Of a stretch of DNA of 64,000 nt, positions 42,927 to 51,830 are shown piece by piece. The notes under the pieces are model-generated. The model had not been told where the DNA came from, made no database searches, and saw only the letters and a program-made list of their open reading frames with translations. Source of the stretch: Streptomyces griseocarneus. Lineage in GTDB: Bacteria > Actinomycetota > Actinomycetes > Streptomycetales > Streptomycetaceae. Position 1 is the first letter of the stretch. Each line of letters starts with the position of its first letter. A program made the position numbers and the translations under genes. The DNA lies in NCBI GenBank assembly GCA_003674045.1, contig PENC01000029.1, forward strand, positions 1 through 64,000. Direction: 5' to 3'.

Positions 42927-43739
42927 TTACCGCATCGCAGTGCCTCCGTTCTGGGCCCAGTTGATGATGTCGTGGGTGCGGTGGGGGTCGTTGTGGAGGA
43001 GTGTGAGGAGGCGTTCTGCGAGTTCGCGGGCGGTTTCGGGGTCTTGGGTGGCGAGGTGGTGCCACAGCGTGTGTGCATTGTGGATCAGTCGGAGGGTGTC
43101 CTGCTCCGGCTGTGCTTTGGCTTCGCGGCGCAGTTCGGCTGCCTCGACGAGGAGTTCGGCCACTTCGGCGGGTTCGGTTCTGGCGCGGAGGGCGAGCCAG
43201 GCCCGTGTCGTGAGGATGTTGACGGTGTGTGGGTGGTGGAGCCCGTACTCGTGGCGGAGGGAGGCGGTGATCCGGTTGGCTGTGTGGACGGCTTCGGCGT
43301 ACGCGCCTGTCTGCGCCTGCCTGACGAGCTGCGCCCATGGGGACGTCATTCCCTCGGGGAGGGGTGCGGCCCACTCGGTGCTGTTCTTGTCGGCCGGCAC
43401 CTGGGCGGAGGTGCCCTGGGGCGACGAAGACGCCGTTCGGCGGGGGGCCGCGGAGGCTCGGGGTGGCGGGGGTATGGGGTGGGGCTGGTTGCAGGTGGTC
43501 ACCGTGCCGTCGGGGGCCACGATCAAGTAGTAGACGATGCCGTCGGGTTCTTTGGCGGTGGCGCGGACGGGGCGTCCGTGGAGGGCGGCTTTGACCGTGA
43601 TCTCGGCGAGTGCTGTGCGGCGGGCCGCGTCGGCGTCCTGGCCGGTGTCGCCGAGTGTCTCGCCGTCGATCGCCGCTATGCCTGTGGTGGTGAGGGTGAT
43701 GGTGTAGACCGGTGCGGCCGGAATTTCCTCGGTGGTCAT
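42927..43739 (-). CDS. TPR-like protein of the conjugation module
   Basis: ATG at 43739 follows AGGAGGAGAAACAAACG; 270 aa. Residues 1-85 are a beta-rich domain (VYTITLTTTGIAAIDGETLG, VYYLIVAPDGTVTTCNQP) and residues 130-265 are helical tetratricopeptide-like repeats (AQTGAYAEAVHTANRITASL, VNILTTRAWLALRARTEPAE, HTLWHHLATQDPETARELAE). Proteins with this pairing recur in Streptomyces integrative elements and are usually near the conjugation genes. The role is unknown; it may be a scaffold or host-interaction protein. It is separated by 15 bases from the hydrolase gene and read in the same direction. Confidence 0.6.
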   Translation of the reverse strand: MTTEEIPAAPVYTITLTTTGIAAIDGETLGDTGQDADAARRTALAEITVKAALHGRPVRATAKEPDGIVYYLIVAPDGTVTTCNQPHPIPPPPRASAAPRRTASSSPQGTSAQVPADKNSTEWAAPLPEGMTSPWAQLVRQAQTGAYAEAVHTANRITASLRHEYGLHHPHTVNILTTRAWLALRARTEPAEVAELLVEAAELRREAKAQPEQDTLRLIHNAHTLWHHLATQDPETARELAERLLTLLHNDPHRTHDIINWAQNGGTAMR

Positions 43740-43754
43740 CGTTTGTTTCTCCTC

Positions 43755-44948
43755 CTATCCGCCGTTGGGGAAGTGGGGAGGTGCCCACCCAACGTATTGT
43801 GCTTGCCACTTTGTTTCGGGAGCGGTGGCGTCCACGACATCGATGTATCCGGGCCGTTCGATGTCGTTGCTGGCGATTTTTCCGTCGCCGAGGTAGAGCG
43901 CCACGTGTCCGGCCCTGCCGCCCGTCTCCCAGAACATGAGTGCTCCCGGTGGCGGGTTTCTGTCCTTGTCGTGCTTCATCTCCGGCGGCATTTGGTAGTA
44001 GTGATCGATTGCGTAGTTGGTGCCGCTGAAGCTCCAGCCGTAGGTCCGGGCGACGAATGCGAGGCATGCCCGGTACCAGTCGCCACCGCCGGAGCTCGCT
44101 TCGCGTCGTGCCCATGCGATGGCCTCGGCCGCGGAGCGGCGGTTTCTGACCTGGCCGGGCCATGGAGCGGCACCGTCGTGGAAGGGCTCGCCGGGCTTTC
44201 CGGGCTTGTCCTGGCCATCGGGGTAGCACTCGGCACCGGGCGCGCCGGCGTCGCCCGGGGTGCTGGTGTTCGTCGGTGTGGTGCCGCTTGTGCCGGGCCG
44301 GTCCAGGTCGATGCCCGCCTCGTGGGCGATGTCGCGGGCGGCGTCCTGCTGGCCGAGGTAGAGGTCGAGGTAGCGGTCGTCAGGCCGCTGCACCTCACGG
44401 ATCACGGCCTTGATGTCCATCGTCTCCCAGCCCCTGACGTCAGTGAGGCCTGGAGGGTCATGGTCCGTGCGGTCACCGAAGAAGAACATCCCCGCGGCGT
44501 ACTTCGGGTCCATGATCTGTTCTTTGGTCCCCCACCCCGACGACGGACGCTGCTGGAAAAGGCCGATCGAGTCCCGGTCCCCGTGATCGAGATTGAGGAG
44601 GGTGGATTCCTGGAGAGCCGTCACCAGCGCAATGAACGTCGCTTTCCCAGGGAGCCCGCCCTCTTTCGCCACCTCATCGATGACCTTCGCGTTGGCAATC
44701 TGGTCCTTCCGAGTCTGCCCACTCGGGGCCTGTCCCTTTCCCGGTGTGCTGCCGGACTCCCCGTCAGCGCCCGGCAGGCCGCGGTATCCGCATGCGCTCG
44801 CGAAAGCCGCACCCCCGGCACCGGAAACGAGCATCCCGAACACCGCCAGGAAGAGAACGAACACACACGCGGCAATAGCCACCACTTTGAGGGTGAAGGC
44901 GCGCCCGGCCACGGCGGACAGGGTTCGCAGTGTGTCTGCCCTCTCCAC
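43755..44948 (-). CDS. Cell-wall hydrolase with transglycosylase-like and NlpC/P60 domains
   Basis: GTG at 44948 shares one base with the upstream stop (TAGTG); 397 aa. An N-terminal membrane segment (LKVVAIAACVFVLFLAVFGM, about 19-40) anchors it. Residues 90-200 look like a lysozyme-like domain (ATFIALVTALQESTLLNLDH, GDRDSIGLFQQRPSSGWGT). Residues 270-395 form an NlpC/P60 peptidase: WYRACLAFVARTYGW gives the Cys, GRAGHVALYLGDGKIASN gives the His. Conjugation systems of Gram-positive bacteria use such two-domain enzymes to open the wall at the mating channel. Confidence 0.85.
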   Translation of the reverse strand: MERADTLRTLSAVAGRAFTLKVVAIAACVFVLFLAVFGMLVSGAGGAAFASACGYRGLPGADGESGSTPGKGQAPSGQTRKDQIANAKVIDEVAKEGGLPGKATFIALVTALQESTLLNLDHGDRDSIGLFQQRPSSGWGTKEQIMDPKYAAGMFFFGDRTDHDPPGLTDVRGWETMDIKAVIREVQRPDDRYLDLYLGQQDAARDIAHEAGIDLDRPGTSGTTPTNTSTPGDAGAPGAECYPDGQDKPGKPGEPFHDGAAPWPGQVRNRRSAAEAIAWARREASSGGGDWYRACLAFVARTYGWSFSGTNYAIDHYYQMPPEMKHDKDRNPPPGALMFWETGGRAGHVALYLGDGKIASNDIERPGYIDVVDATAPETKWQAQYVGWAPPHFPNGG

Positions 44949-45724
44949 TACAGCCCCAGAATGCGGGTGGCGTGCCACCCCTCGGCGCTGCTGGTCAACT
45001 CGATCTGCAGCACGGTTTGTTCGCTGTATTTGGTGTAGCCCTCGACGTTCACCGTGGCCTCGGCCTTCCGCCACACCCGGATGGGGGAGTCGGGCGGGAG
45101 AGCCGAGTCCGCGGGCCCGGTCTTCACCGCGCCTACGGTCGAGATGCCGCCGCGGGAGACGAGCCGGTCCCACGCCGGATCGCTGCTCGAGGCGAGGTTC
45201 TCCACCAGCGCGGGTGCCATGTACGGCGCGGCCCGGAGCACAGGCGCCGTGTGGTTCTTGTCCTGCGGGGGATTGCGGGTCAGGTACGCGCGGACCAGTC
45301 CCTCGGCCGTCTTCTCCGGGGTGCTCAGGTCGACAGCAGCGGACGGACGTGCCGACGGCGCGGGGAAGCCAGAGCCCGGCCGAGTGGCCGGCGCGGCCTG
45401 CGGCGCGCTTGGCGAGGCAGACGCGACGGCCGTGCCGCTGGCTCTGTGGTCGCCGAGGAGCCCCGGCCACAGGTAGCGCGTGCCCAGGCCGATGCCGAGG
45501 ACCAGGGCGACCACGATGACGGCGGCCGTCGGCCGGATCGGATCACGTCGCCGCTCCTGCGCCACCCACTTCTTCGTTCGCCGCCGCACCGCCTGACGGT
45601 GCGCACGCTTGCGCCCCCGCCGGCCCCGCCATGGGCCTGCGCGGACCTCGTCGGGATAGTCGATGTCCCGCAGGATCGCCCGCCAGTCCTCGGGAGTCGC
45701 CTCCCCCTTCTGCTCATCGGGCAC
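44948..45724 (-). CDS. Membrane-anchored conjugation protein, single-pass
   Basis: GTG at 45724 has GGAGGGATGACCC upstream; 258 aa. A basic cytosolic N-terminus (GRRGRKRAHRQAVRRRTKKW) leads to one membrane span (TAAVIVVALVLGIGLGTRYL, about 67-86) and an extracellular alpha/beta domain (TAEGLVRAYLTRNPPQDKNH to the C-terminus). The layout resembles VirB8/TcpC-type channel proteins. It starts three bases after the stop of the polytopic membrane gene and ends coupled to the wall hydrolase, so it is part of the same operon. Confidence 0.65.
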   Translation of the reverse strand: MPDEQKGEATPEDWRAILRDIDYPDEVRAGPWRGRRGRKRAHRQAVRRRTKKWVAQERRRDPIRPTAAVIVVALVLGIGLGTRYLWPGLLGDHRASGTAVASASPSAPQAAPATRPGSGFPAPSARPSAAVDLSTPEKTAEGLVRAYLTRNPPQDKNHTAPVLRAAPYMAPALVENLASSSDPAWDRLVSRGGISTVGAVKTGPADSALPPDSPIRVWRKAEATVNVEGYTKYSEQTVLQIELTSSAEGWHATRILGL

Positions 45725-45727
45725 GGG

Positions 45728-47734
45728 TCATCCCTCCTTCGCCGGCTTCGGACCGGTCGGCGGCGGGGCGGGAAGCACACGCCGGGCGGGCGCGGCGGCC
45801 CGGGACGGCGGCGGAGCCGCCGACTTCACCGACCGCCGCGGCGGTGGCGGATTGGGGGTACTGCGGATCACCGTCGCCGGGATCACCTTCGGACCGCCGG
45901 GCGCACTGGGCGGCGGAGCTTGCCGGAAGGGATGCGCGGACACGGACACCGGCACGGCCGCCGACGCCTCCGGGCGCGCCATGGACCCCGATGACGACGG
46001 CAGGGGCGGGCGGTTCTGACCCACGGTCACATGACCGTCGGGACTTCCTGCCGGAAGGGCGGCACGGCGCGGCGGCGGTGGGATGGTGGCAGCGGTCTTG
46101 TCCAGACGGGCGGACCGGTCACGGTCGAAAGTCACCGACGGAGCCCCAGGCCCACCAGGACCGCGTCCAGGGCCGGGGCCGCCGGAACCAGGGGGCAGCG
46201 CCGGGCCCATGTCCCCGGGCGGCAGGGGCCTGGGAGCAGGGGGACGGACACGTGACAGGACGGCGCCGAGCGCGGGTCCGCCATCCCCGCGACCACCTCT
46301 GCTGATCGGAGGCAGCGGCTCGTAGCCACCGCCCAGGCGAGGAAGCGGCGGCCAGGGAGCGCGCGTGCGCCTGCCCCTCCTCCCGCCGAGCGCCTTCGAG
46401 ACGAGCATCCCGGCCAGCATGCCGCCGGAGGTACCGCTCACCCCGACGATCTGCGCGATGACCGCGCGGAACTTCAGGGCGACGATCGCGGCGGCGATCG
46501 AGAGCCCGCTTGTCGGGAGCCACCCGTACTCCCCGAACATCTGCGTGGTGGCAGCCTGGACGATGAGCACACACCCGAGGACGAGCGTCGCGATCATCGA
46601 CTCCAGCGTCCTGGCGAGGAGCTGGTCGAACCATGCCAGACCCCACTGCCGGGGGCGCCCGGGAATCACCCACAGGCATGCGAAGAACACCCCGGAGACA
46701 AGGAGCATCAGAGCGCCGAGAAGACTCGCGAGAGATGTAAAGGCCAGCATGAGAATGATTGCGGCGAACAAGAGGATGGCGATAAACGCTGGGATGGTGA
46801 CCATGAGTCGGCCGATCGGGCTGTGTCCCGCCCTCCACTTATTCGACTTGTCGCCGACCGTGTCTTTGTTAACGTTGTGTTGCAGCCATTCTTTCCGTTC
46901 GTCAGAGTTTCCTTCGCCGGACTCCAGTGCGCCCCTTCCGTATTTTTTGCATGCTTCGAAAGAGCCGAGTTCCGCTACGCACCACGGGGTGGCCACATAG
47001 GAGCGCCACAGGGCATCGGCAGATTTGCGGAGCATGTCGTCTCGCCCGTTGCCGGTGAATTTCGGATCATGGTCGAGCGTGAACGGGAAATCTCCGGAAG
47101 CATCGCCGAGGCCCTGTGATGTGGCGTTCATCGTGACCGACGACCCGACCTGCCGCACGGTGTCGATCCCGGCCACCCAGGTCTGAGGGCTGGTCAGCAG
47201 GGAGATCGACACCACGCCGGAGATTCCCATCCAGGCGATCTGCGATATACCCCCGCCACCGCCGCCGCTTTCGCGACTCTTGCCGAACACAACGAGCCCG
47301 CCGACCGCAAGAGCAGCCGGGAGAAGGGTTTCTGTCAGTCCCTGGGCCGCGCCGCTGATCGACTTGCTTATGGAATTCTCGAGGGGCGGGAGTGTGGTGA
47401 ACTTAAAAATCCACTGGACGACGACCACGCACGCTTCCGCGATGGCTGCTATGAGACCCATGAGGATTTCCGCGGGCCGGTCGGCAAGAGGGTCGAGTAT
47501 GTCCCATTTGCCGTAATCGGTATCGAGTAGCCAGTCGCTGATATCGGGATACGTCTCGTAGAGTGTCCCCTCGCCCTTGGGTACCTTGGAATCAGGTGAC
47601 GGGATGAGATCCCCGATACCGGCCGGGTCGATACCTGTCGCGTGCGCAGGCCCGGCTGTGACCATGAGCGTCACATAGAGGAACAGGAGCGGGACCGCGA
47701 GGTTCCGCAGCCGCGGGATTCGGGTGAGAAGCAT
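45728..47734 (-). CDS. Polytopic VirB6/TrbL-like conjugation channel protein
   Basis: ATG at 47734 follows GGGGAAGTGAC; 668 aa. A signal peptide (NLAVPLLFLYVTLMVTAGPA) is followed by several membrane spans, including ILMGLIAAIAEACVVVVQWI, LLPAALAVGGLVVFG, FIAILLFAAIILMLAFTSLA and MIATLVLGCVLIVQAATTQM. An extracellular loop (about 215-300) carries several Cys and charged residues. The last 200 residues are Pro/Gly/Arg-rich and cytosolic. This matches the VirB6/TrbL-like component of Gram-positive type IV secretion systems. Confidence 0.75.
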   Translation of the reverse strand: MLLTRIPRLRNLAVPLLFLYVTLMVTAGPAHATGIDPAGIGDLIPSPDSKVPKGEGTLYETYPDISDWLLDTDYGKWDILDPLADRPAEILMGLIAAIAEACVVVVQWIFKFTTLPPLENSISKSISGAAQGLTETLLPAALAVGGLVVFGKSRESGGGGGGISQIAWMGISGVVSISLLTSPQTWVAGIDTVRQVGSSVTMNATSQGLGDASGDFPFTLDHDPKFTGNGRDDMLRKSADALWRSYVATPWCVAELGSFEACKKYGRGALESGEGNSDERKEWLQHNVNKDTVGDKSNKWRAGHSPIGRLMVTIPAFIAILLFAAIILMLAFTSLASLLGALMLLVSGVFFACLWVIPGRPRQWGLAWFDQLLARTLESMIATLVLGCVLIVQAATTQMFGEYGWLPTSGLSIAAAIVALKFRAVIAQIVGVSGTSGGMLAGMLVSKALGGRRGRRTRAPWPPLPRLGGGYEPLPPISRGGRGDGGPALGAVLSRVRPPAPRPLPPGDMGPALPPGSGGPGPGRGPGGPGAPSVTFDRDRSARLDKTAATIPPPPRRAALPAGSPDGHVTVGQNRPPLPSSSGSMARPEASAAVPVSVSAHPFRQAPPPSAPGGPKVIPATVIRSTPNPPPPRRSVKSAAPPPSRAAAPARRVLPAPPPTGPKPAKEG

Positions 47735-47735
47735 G

Positions 47736-48347
47736 TCACTTCCCCAGTGCGGCGAGGATGGGTGAGCCGTGGCCTTCGTCGCCGTCCTGTACGTCCTCGC
47801 GCTGGTCGATTCGCCATGCCGTGCCTTCGGCTACCACGCGCAGCGCGACGCGCATTGTTGTGGACGGTTCCCCGGGCCAGGTCACCGAGAAGTTGACCAA
47901 GACACCCCACCCGGCTGGATGCGAGTCCGTAACCGGTGCCTCGACGACATCAGCGGCAGATGCCGCCACCGGTCCCGTATCGGCGCGCTCCGGCCCGGTG
48001 GTGCGGGTCTTCCGCGGTTCAGGCGTCGAGCCGTCGCTATGGAGCGGAGGATTGGGCGAAGGCGAGGGTGACGGCTTGTCGGAAGGTTCGGCCGGGATAG
48101 TGTTCTTTCGGACGCAGTCGTCCACTGATCCGTTACGCATTCGCGGTGTGCGCAGGCCGCACGCCGTGCGCCAGTCCCGGGCGTTGACCGCCTCCATGTA
48201 GCTGCGCGCGGTCTGGAGCACCGCAGCCCGGGGACCGTCCTTGCCTGCGGACGGGGCGGCGTTGCGGTCCTGACTGTCGGTGGAGGAGCATCCGGCGGCG
48301 GCGAGTGCTGCCGCTGTGATGAGCGCGGCTGTGGTGGTGCGCTTCAT
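47736..48347 (-). CDS. Lipoprotein of the conjugation module
   Basis: ATG at 48347 overlaps the ATPase stop by four bases; 203 aa. The lipobox is ALAAAGCSS (Cys at 20) after a short basic signal. The middle is Ser/Pro-rich (SDKPSPSPSPNPP), and the C-terminal part (VLVNFSVTWPGEPSTTMRVA, EGTAWRIDQREDVQDGD) resembles small NTF2-like extracytoplasmic domains. It is likely attached to the outer face of the membrane as an accessory channel part. Function within the system is unknown. Confidence 0.75.
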   Translation of the reverse strand: MKRTTTAALITAAALAAAGCSSTDSQDRNAAPSAGKDGPRAAVLQTARSYMEAVNARDWRTACGLRTPRMRNGSVDDCVRKNTIPAEPSDKPSPSPSPNPPLHSDGSTPEPRKTRTTGPERADTGPVAASAADVVEAPVTDSHPAGWGVLVNFSVTWPGEPSTTMRVALRVVAEGTAWRIDQREDVQDGDEGHGSPILAALGK

Positions 48348-50899
48348 GCTGCTCTGCCTTCCGATTCCTCGTGGTGCTCGGCGGCTTTGGGGGAGGTGTC
48401 GAGGTCGTCTTTGAGTTGCTGGCTCGGCAGGTCGTACTGCACGGTGGCGACGGCGAAGCGCCGGTCGCGGACGATGCAGTGGCCGTGGCGGATCTCGCCG
48501 TCGGGCAGGATGCCGATGGACTGGATCAGGGCGCGGCTGAAGTCGTTCTTGGGCAGGCCGAGGAGTTCGCACAGGGCGTCTTGCTGTCCTCGGCTGGTGA
48601 GCTGGAATCCGTTGACGGTGGTGATCTGTTCGACGATGGCGGTGATCTTGACGAAGGTCTCGACATCCTGTGTGTCGAGGACGAGGCTCGTGGCGAGGGC
48701 GCGGCCGACGCGTGCGATGTAGGAGAGGAAGCCGGTGCCTTGCCGGGTGGCGGTCAGGACGTGGACCTCGGGCACTGCCACGACTTTGCGCAGGCCGCGC
48801 AGGTCGCGGCGGCCTGCCGTGGTGACGCCGTAGGCGAGCATGGAGTGCATGAGGGCGACGGACTGCCGCTGGATCGGGGTCCACTCGGCTTCGGGTGTTT
48901 CCATGGGCGGCAGGGACAGGCCGGGCATCTGCACCACCCAGATCCCTGGTTCGGGGGAGAGGGGCGCGGTTTCGCCGGTCGGTCTGCCCATGAACGGGCT
49001 TCCGAGGGCGGTTTTGCTGATCTCGTGCAGGGCTTCGCCGGTCTCCCGGGCGAGTGCGTCCTGCTGCCGGCGCAGGTATTCGACGACCTGCCAGGTGGCG
49101 GGGCGCTCGCCGAGTTCGGCGGCCCGTGCGATGACGGCGTTGGTGGCGCGGATGATCGGTGTCTCCGCGCCGGCGGCCCGCAGGTGCGGCGGGCAGACGA
49201 TCGCGAGCTGGGCCGGGACTTCGACCTGGGCGATCTCGGTCCCCTCGCGGTCGAGGAGAGCGAACAGGTCGGCGATGCCGGCGAACCGTGAGCCGGTGCG
49301 GATCAGGTGGGCGTTGAGGCCGTACCGGCGCGCGGCGGTGACGAGGCCGCCGAGATCGCCCTTGAAGTCCAGTGCCAGGGCGAACGCGCCTTTGAACCCT
49401 GCGTCGAGGAGGGAGAGCATCATGGCCGTGCTTTTGCCGCGGCCGGAGCGGCCGACGTAGACGGTGGTGGTGGCGTCGCCGCGGTCCGATCCGGCCGTGA
49501 TGTCGTTGCGGAAGGTGCCCTGTGTCGAGCCGGTGAGGTAGCCGACGATCGGCCCTTCGTCGTCCCCGACCTTCGCACCGCCCCACCACCACGACCTCGC
49601 GAGCGCGGTCACGTCCCTCACGTGCCCGAGGTCCGGCACCCGGAGCTGATCGCCCGGCTGGGCCTCGAGCCACAGCTCCCGCTGTTCCTCCTCGCCGACG
49701 ATGACTTCGACGCCGAGACCGCCGTAGTGCGTGACCATGGCGTCCACCCGGGCGCGGAGATCCTCCAGCGACTGGGTGCTGGTGATGATCAGCCGGGGGT
49801 GGTCCTCGACGAGCGTCAGGTCCTCGCGGGACATCGCGCGCTTGAGCTCGGCCATGACGGCCTCGGTCTCCTCCACGTCGAGACCGGGCTCCTCGGCCGA
49901 CTGCCGGGCTGCCGAACGCCTCTGCTCCTTCGCCGACTTGCGGGTGTCGTCGACCTTCTTGCGGGCGTCCTTCTTGGGCAGCACCCGGAACCGCATGCTG
50001 GCCTCCGGGCTGACAGGAAGGATCAGGCCGGACGGGTCGAGATCATGAGGGTGGCGGTCGTCGATCTCCGGCACGTAGTTGATCTCCGACAGGATCCGCA
50101 GCCACTCGCCGGAGCCAGGGGAATCCATCTCAGCCGGGAAATTGGTCATGGCGAGGACAGCGACCCACGCCGCCGTCTCACCATCGGTATCCAGCACGCG
50201 CAGGTGGTCGGGGTACGGCAGAATCCGTCCCCGCGTCAGCCCGGCAAGGCTCGCGCCGGTGATCACTCCCGTGGGCGTTGTCGGGAGGGGTGCGGTGCGG
50301 TGCTGTTCGCGGCTGATCATCCACGCGAGCATCTCGACCGACGCGGGCTGCGCTTTCCACGGGGTGGGTTCCAGTCGGCGGCCGAGGCGGCGCATGACGG
50401 CATCGAGGCGGGCGAGTTCGCGTTTCGGGACGGATGCCGAGGAGATCCCCAAAGCTGCCTGGATACCCCGGCCGCCGATCCGGGCGGCCCGTCCGGCGCG
50501 TTCCGTCAGCCGGACGCCGAGCAGGAGATGCCGGCGTGGCAGGCCGATCTGCTCCAGGCGCCGGACGCGCAGCTCGGCCCATGCCTTCCAGTCGCCTGCG
50601 GCGAAGATCTGTTCCGCCTCGGCGAGGTAGTCCTCGGCATTCAGCGGGGACCACAGGACGCGCAGGTGGCAGTCGTGCCCGGCGAGGGTACGCGCGAGAG
50701 CGCTGACCGCCTGGTCGAGCTCCGCGTCACGGGCACCCTCGTCCATCAGGTCCGTGTTGGACGACTCGAGGATGTACCAGCCCTCGGCGTGCGTGCTCGT
50801 CACCACGAGCCCGTCGGCCAGGGCGACGTACTGCGGCGGCGCGGCGGACCGGTCTCCGCCGACTCCGAGGAACGTCCCCACCCGCCGGGCGATGTTCAT
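48344..50899 (-). CDS. VirB4/ConE-like conjugation ATPase
   Basis: ATG at 50899 has GGGGGAGGGATC upstream; 851 aa. Walker A is VYVGRSGRGKSTAMMLSLLD (about residue 470), and KVVAVPEVHVLTA serves as the Walker B-like strand. The N-terminal half (AELRVRRLEQIGLPRRHLLL, GVRLTERAGRAARIG) and a long basic linker (KKDARKKVDDTRKSAKEQRR) are typical of the TraC/VirB4/ConE family that powers type IV secretion. It is the motor of the transfer apparatus and lies upstream of the lipoprotein gene, with translational coupling on both sides. Confidence 0.85.
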   Translation of the reverse strand: MNIARRVGTFLGVGGDRSAAPPQYVALADGLVVTSTHAEGWYILESSNTDLMDEGARDAELDQAVSALARTLAGHDCHLRVLWSPLNAEDYLAEAEQIFAAGDWKAWAELRVRRLEQIGLPRRHLLLGVRLTERAGRAARIGGRGIQAALGISSASVPKRELARLDAVMRRLGRRLEPTPWKAQPASVEMLAWMISREQHRTAPLPTTPTGVITGASLAGLTRGRILPYPDHLRVLDTDGETAAWVAVLAMTNFPAEMDSPGSGEWLRILSEINYVPEIDDRHPHDLDPSGLILPVSPEASMRFRVLPKKDARKKVDDTRKSAKEQRRSAARQSAEEPGLDVEETEAVMAELKRAMSREDLTLVEDHPRLIITSTQSLEDLRARVDAMVTHYGGLGVEVIVGEEEQRELWLEAQPGDQLRVPDLGHVRDVTALARSWWWGGAKVGDDEGPIVGYLTGSTQGTFRNDITAGSDRGDATTTVYVGRSGRGKSTAMMLSLLDAGFKGAFALALDFKGDLGGLVTAARRYGLNAHLIRTGSRFAGIADLFALLDREGTEIAQVEVPAQLAIVCPPHLRAAGAETPIIRATNAVIARAAELGERPATWQVVEYLRRQQDALARETGEALHEISKTALGSPFMGRPTGETAPLSPEPGIWVVQMPGLSLPPMETPEAEWTPIQRQSVALMHSMLAYGVTTAGRRDLRGLRKVVAVPEVHVLTATRQGTGFLSYIARVGRALATSLVLDTQDVETFVKITAIVEQITTVNGFQLTSRGQQDALCELLGLPKNDFSRALIQSIGILPDGEIRHGHCIVRDRRFAVATVQYDLPSQQLKDDLDTSPKAAEHHEESEGRAA

Positions 50900-51477
50900 G
50901 ATCCCTCCCCCTTCCCCGTACGTGATGCTGCTGTCGCCGTGCGACCGTGGGCCCTGACCACGGCATCGGGCCCGTACAGCCGCGGCCGCGCAGCCAGACG
51001 CAACGGCGCGCCGGCTCCCTCCGGTGCGCTGTCGCCCTCGCCGAGCCACCGCTCGAGAGGCCCGCGCAGTGCCGTCGAGCGCATGAAGGGCTCGGCCCGG
51101 TGTCCCCACCGGGCACGGCGGGGCAGCCATTCGCTACGGGTGGCGGCGCGGCGGCCGCCGTTGATGATCGGCCGGTGGCCGAGTACGAGATAGCGGGCCG
51201 CGATCGACCAGTTCGTGATGTTCCACCGGCGGTCCGTGCGGCGGGACTTCTGCACCCCGTAGATCACGACGAGCAGCGGCGGCAGGAAGTAGAAGGAGAA
51301 GAGGACCCGTGACGGCCATCCGAGCAGCAGGACCAGCCCGCCCGTCCACACCAGGTACAGAGCGGCCCCGAGCATGAGGGCGCGGCGTGGGATGCCTTCG
51401 CCGAGGTCGACGCCCACCAGCTCGTGCTGCCGGGTGTCGATGTGGAAATGCGCGGTGTACGTACGACCGGTCCTCAC
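50896..51477 (-). CDS. TcpE/VirB3-like membrane protein
   Basis: GTG at 51477 overlaps the previous stop (GTGA); 193 aa. Two membrane spans (ALMLGAALYLVWTGGLVLLL, VLFSFYFLPPLLVVIYGVQ; about 33-72) are followed by a basic cytosolic tail (RTDRRWNITNWSIAARYLVL). Small proteins of this layout precede the VirB4-like ATPase in Gram-positive conjugation operons (TcpE family). The stop overlaps the ATPase start. Confidence 0.7.
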   Translation of the reverse strand: MRTGRTYTAHFHIDTRQHELVGVDLGEGIPRRALMLGAALYLVWTGGLVLLLGWPSRVLFSFYFLPPLLVVIYGVQKSRRTDRRWNITNWSIAARYLVLGHRPIINGGRRAATRSEWLPRRARWGHRAEPFMRSTALRGPLERWLGEGDSAPEGAGAPLRLAARPRLYGPDAVVRAHGRTATAASRTGKGEGS

Positions 51478-51722
51478 GCGCCGACGACCTTCCTCCAGAC
51501 GGCCTGGAGCAGGTCCTTGACCTGGTCGGGGAACCAGACAGCGGCGCCGACGAAGACGGCGAGCAGGAACAACGTGGCCATCTTGCCGTAGTCGTCCTTC
51601 ATGAACGCACCGACAGCCCGGATGCCGAGGAAGGCCGCGAAGACGTTTCCGGTGACGGTGAGGATCCAGTTCTTGAGCTCCGCCCCTGTGGTGAGGTCAG
51701 CGGCCGTGACGATGTGATGCAA
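51474..51722 (-). CDS. Small two-span membrane protein of the conjugation operon (TcpD-like)
   Basis: TTG at 51722 has GAGGGGGAACCC upstream; 82 aa. It has WILTVTGNVFAAFLGIRAVG and MATLFLLAVFVGAAVWF as two membrane segments and a short charged connector. The size and place fit the VirB2/TcpD-like small subunit of actinobacterial conjugation systems. The frame is also open upstream to 51800 but without a ribosome-binding site. Confidence 0.65.
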   Translation of the reverse strand: MHHIVTAADLTTGAELKNWILTVTGNVFAAFLGIRAVGAFMKDDYGKMATLFLLAVFVGAAVWFPDQVKDLLQAVWRKVVGA

Positions 51723-51830
51723 GGGTTCCCCCTCGTTCAGGGTCAGTCGGCAACACGAACAAGACACATGAAAAAAGGAACTGAGAGACGTGACAGGCAC
51801 TTCACGCCCCAGAAGCGGGAGGCGACGGCG

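Noticed and set aside
42324..45038. 904-aa open frame on the plus strand
   Set aside because: It runs antisense through three supported genes (ABC remnant, TPR protein, wall hydrolase) with no domain of its own.
49307..51193. 628-aa open frame on the plus strand
   Set aside because: It is antisense to the VirB4-like ATPase and has no recognisable motif.
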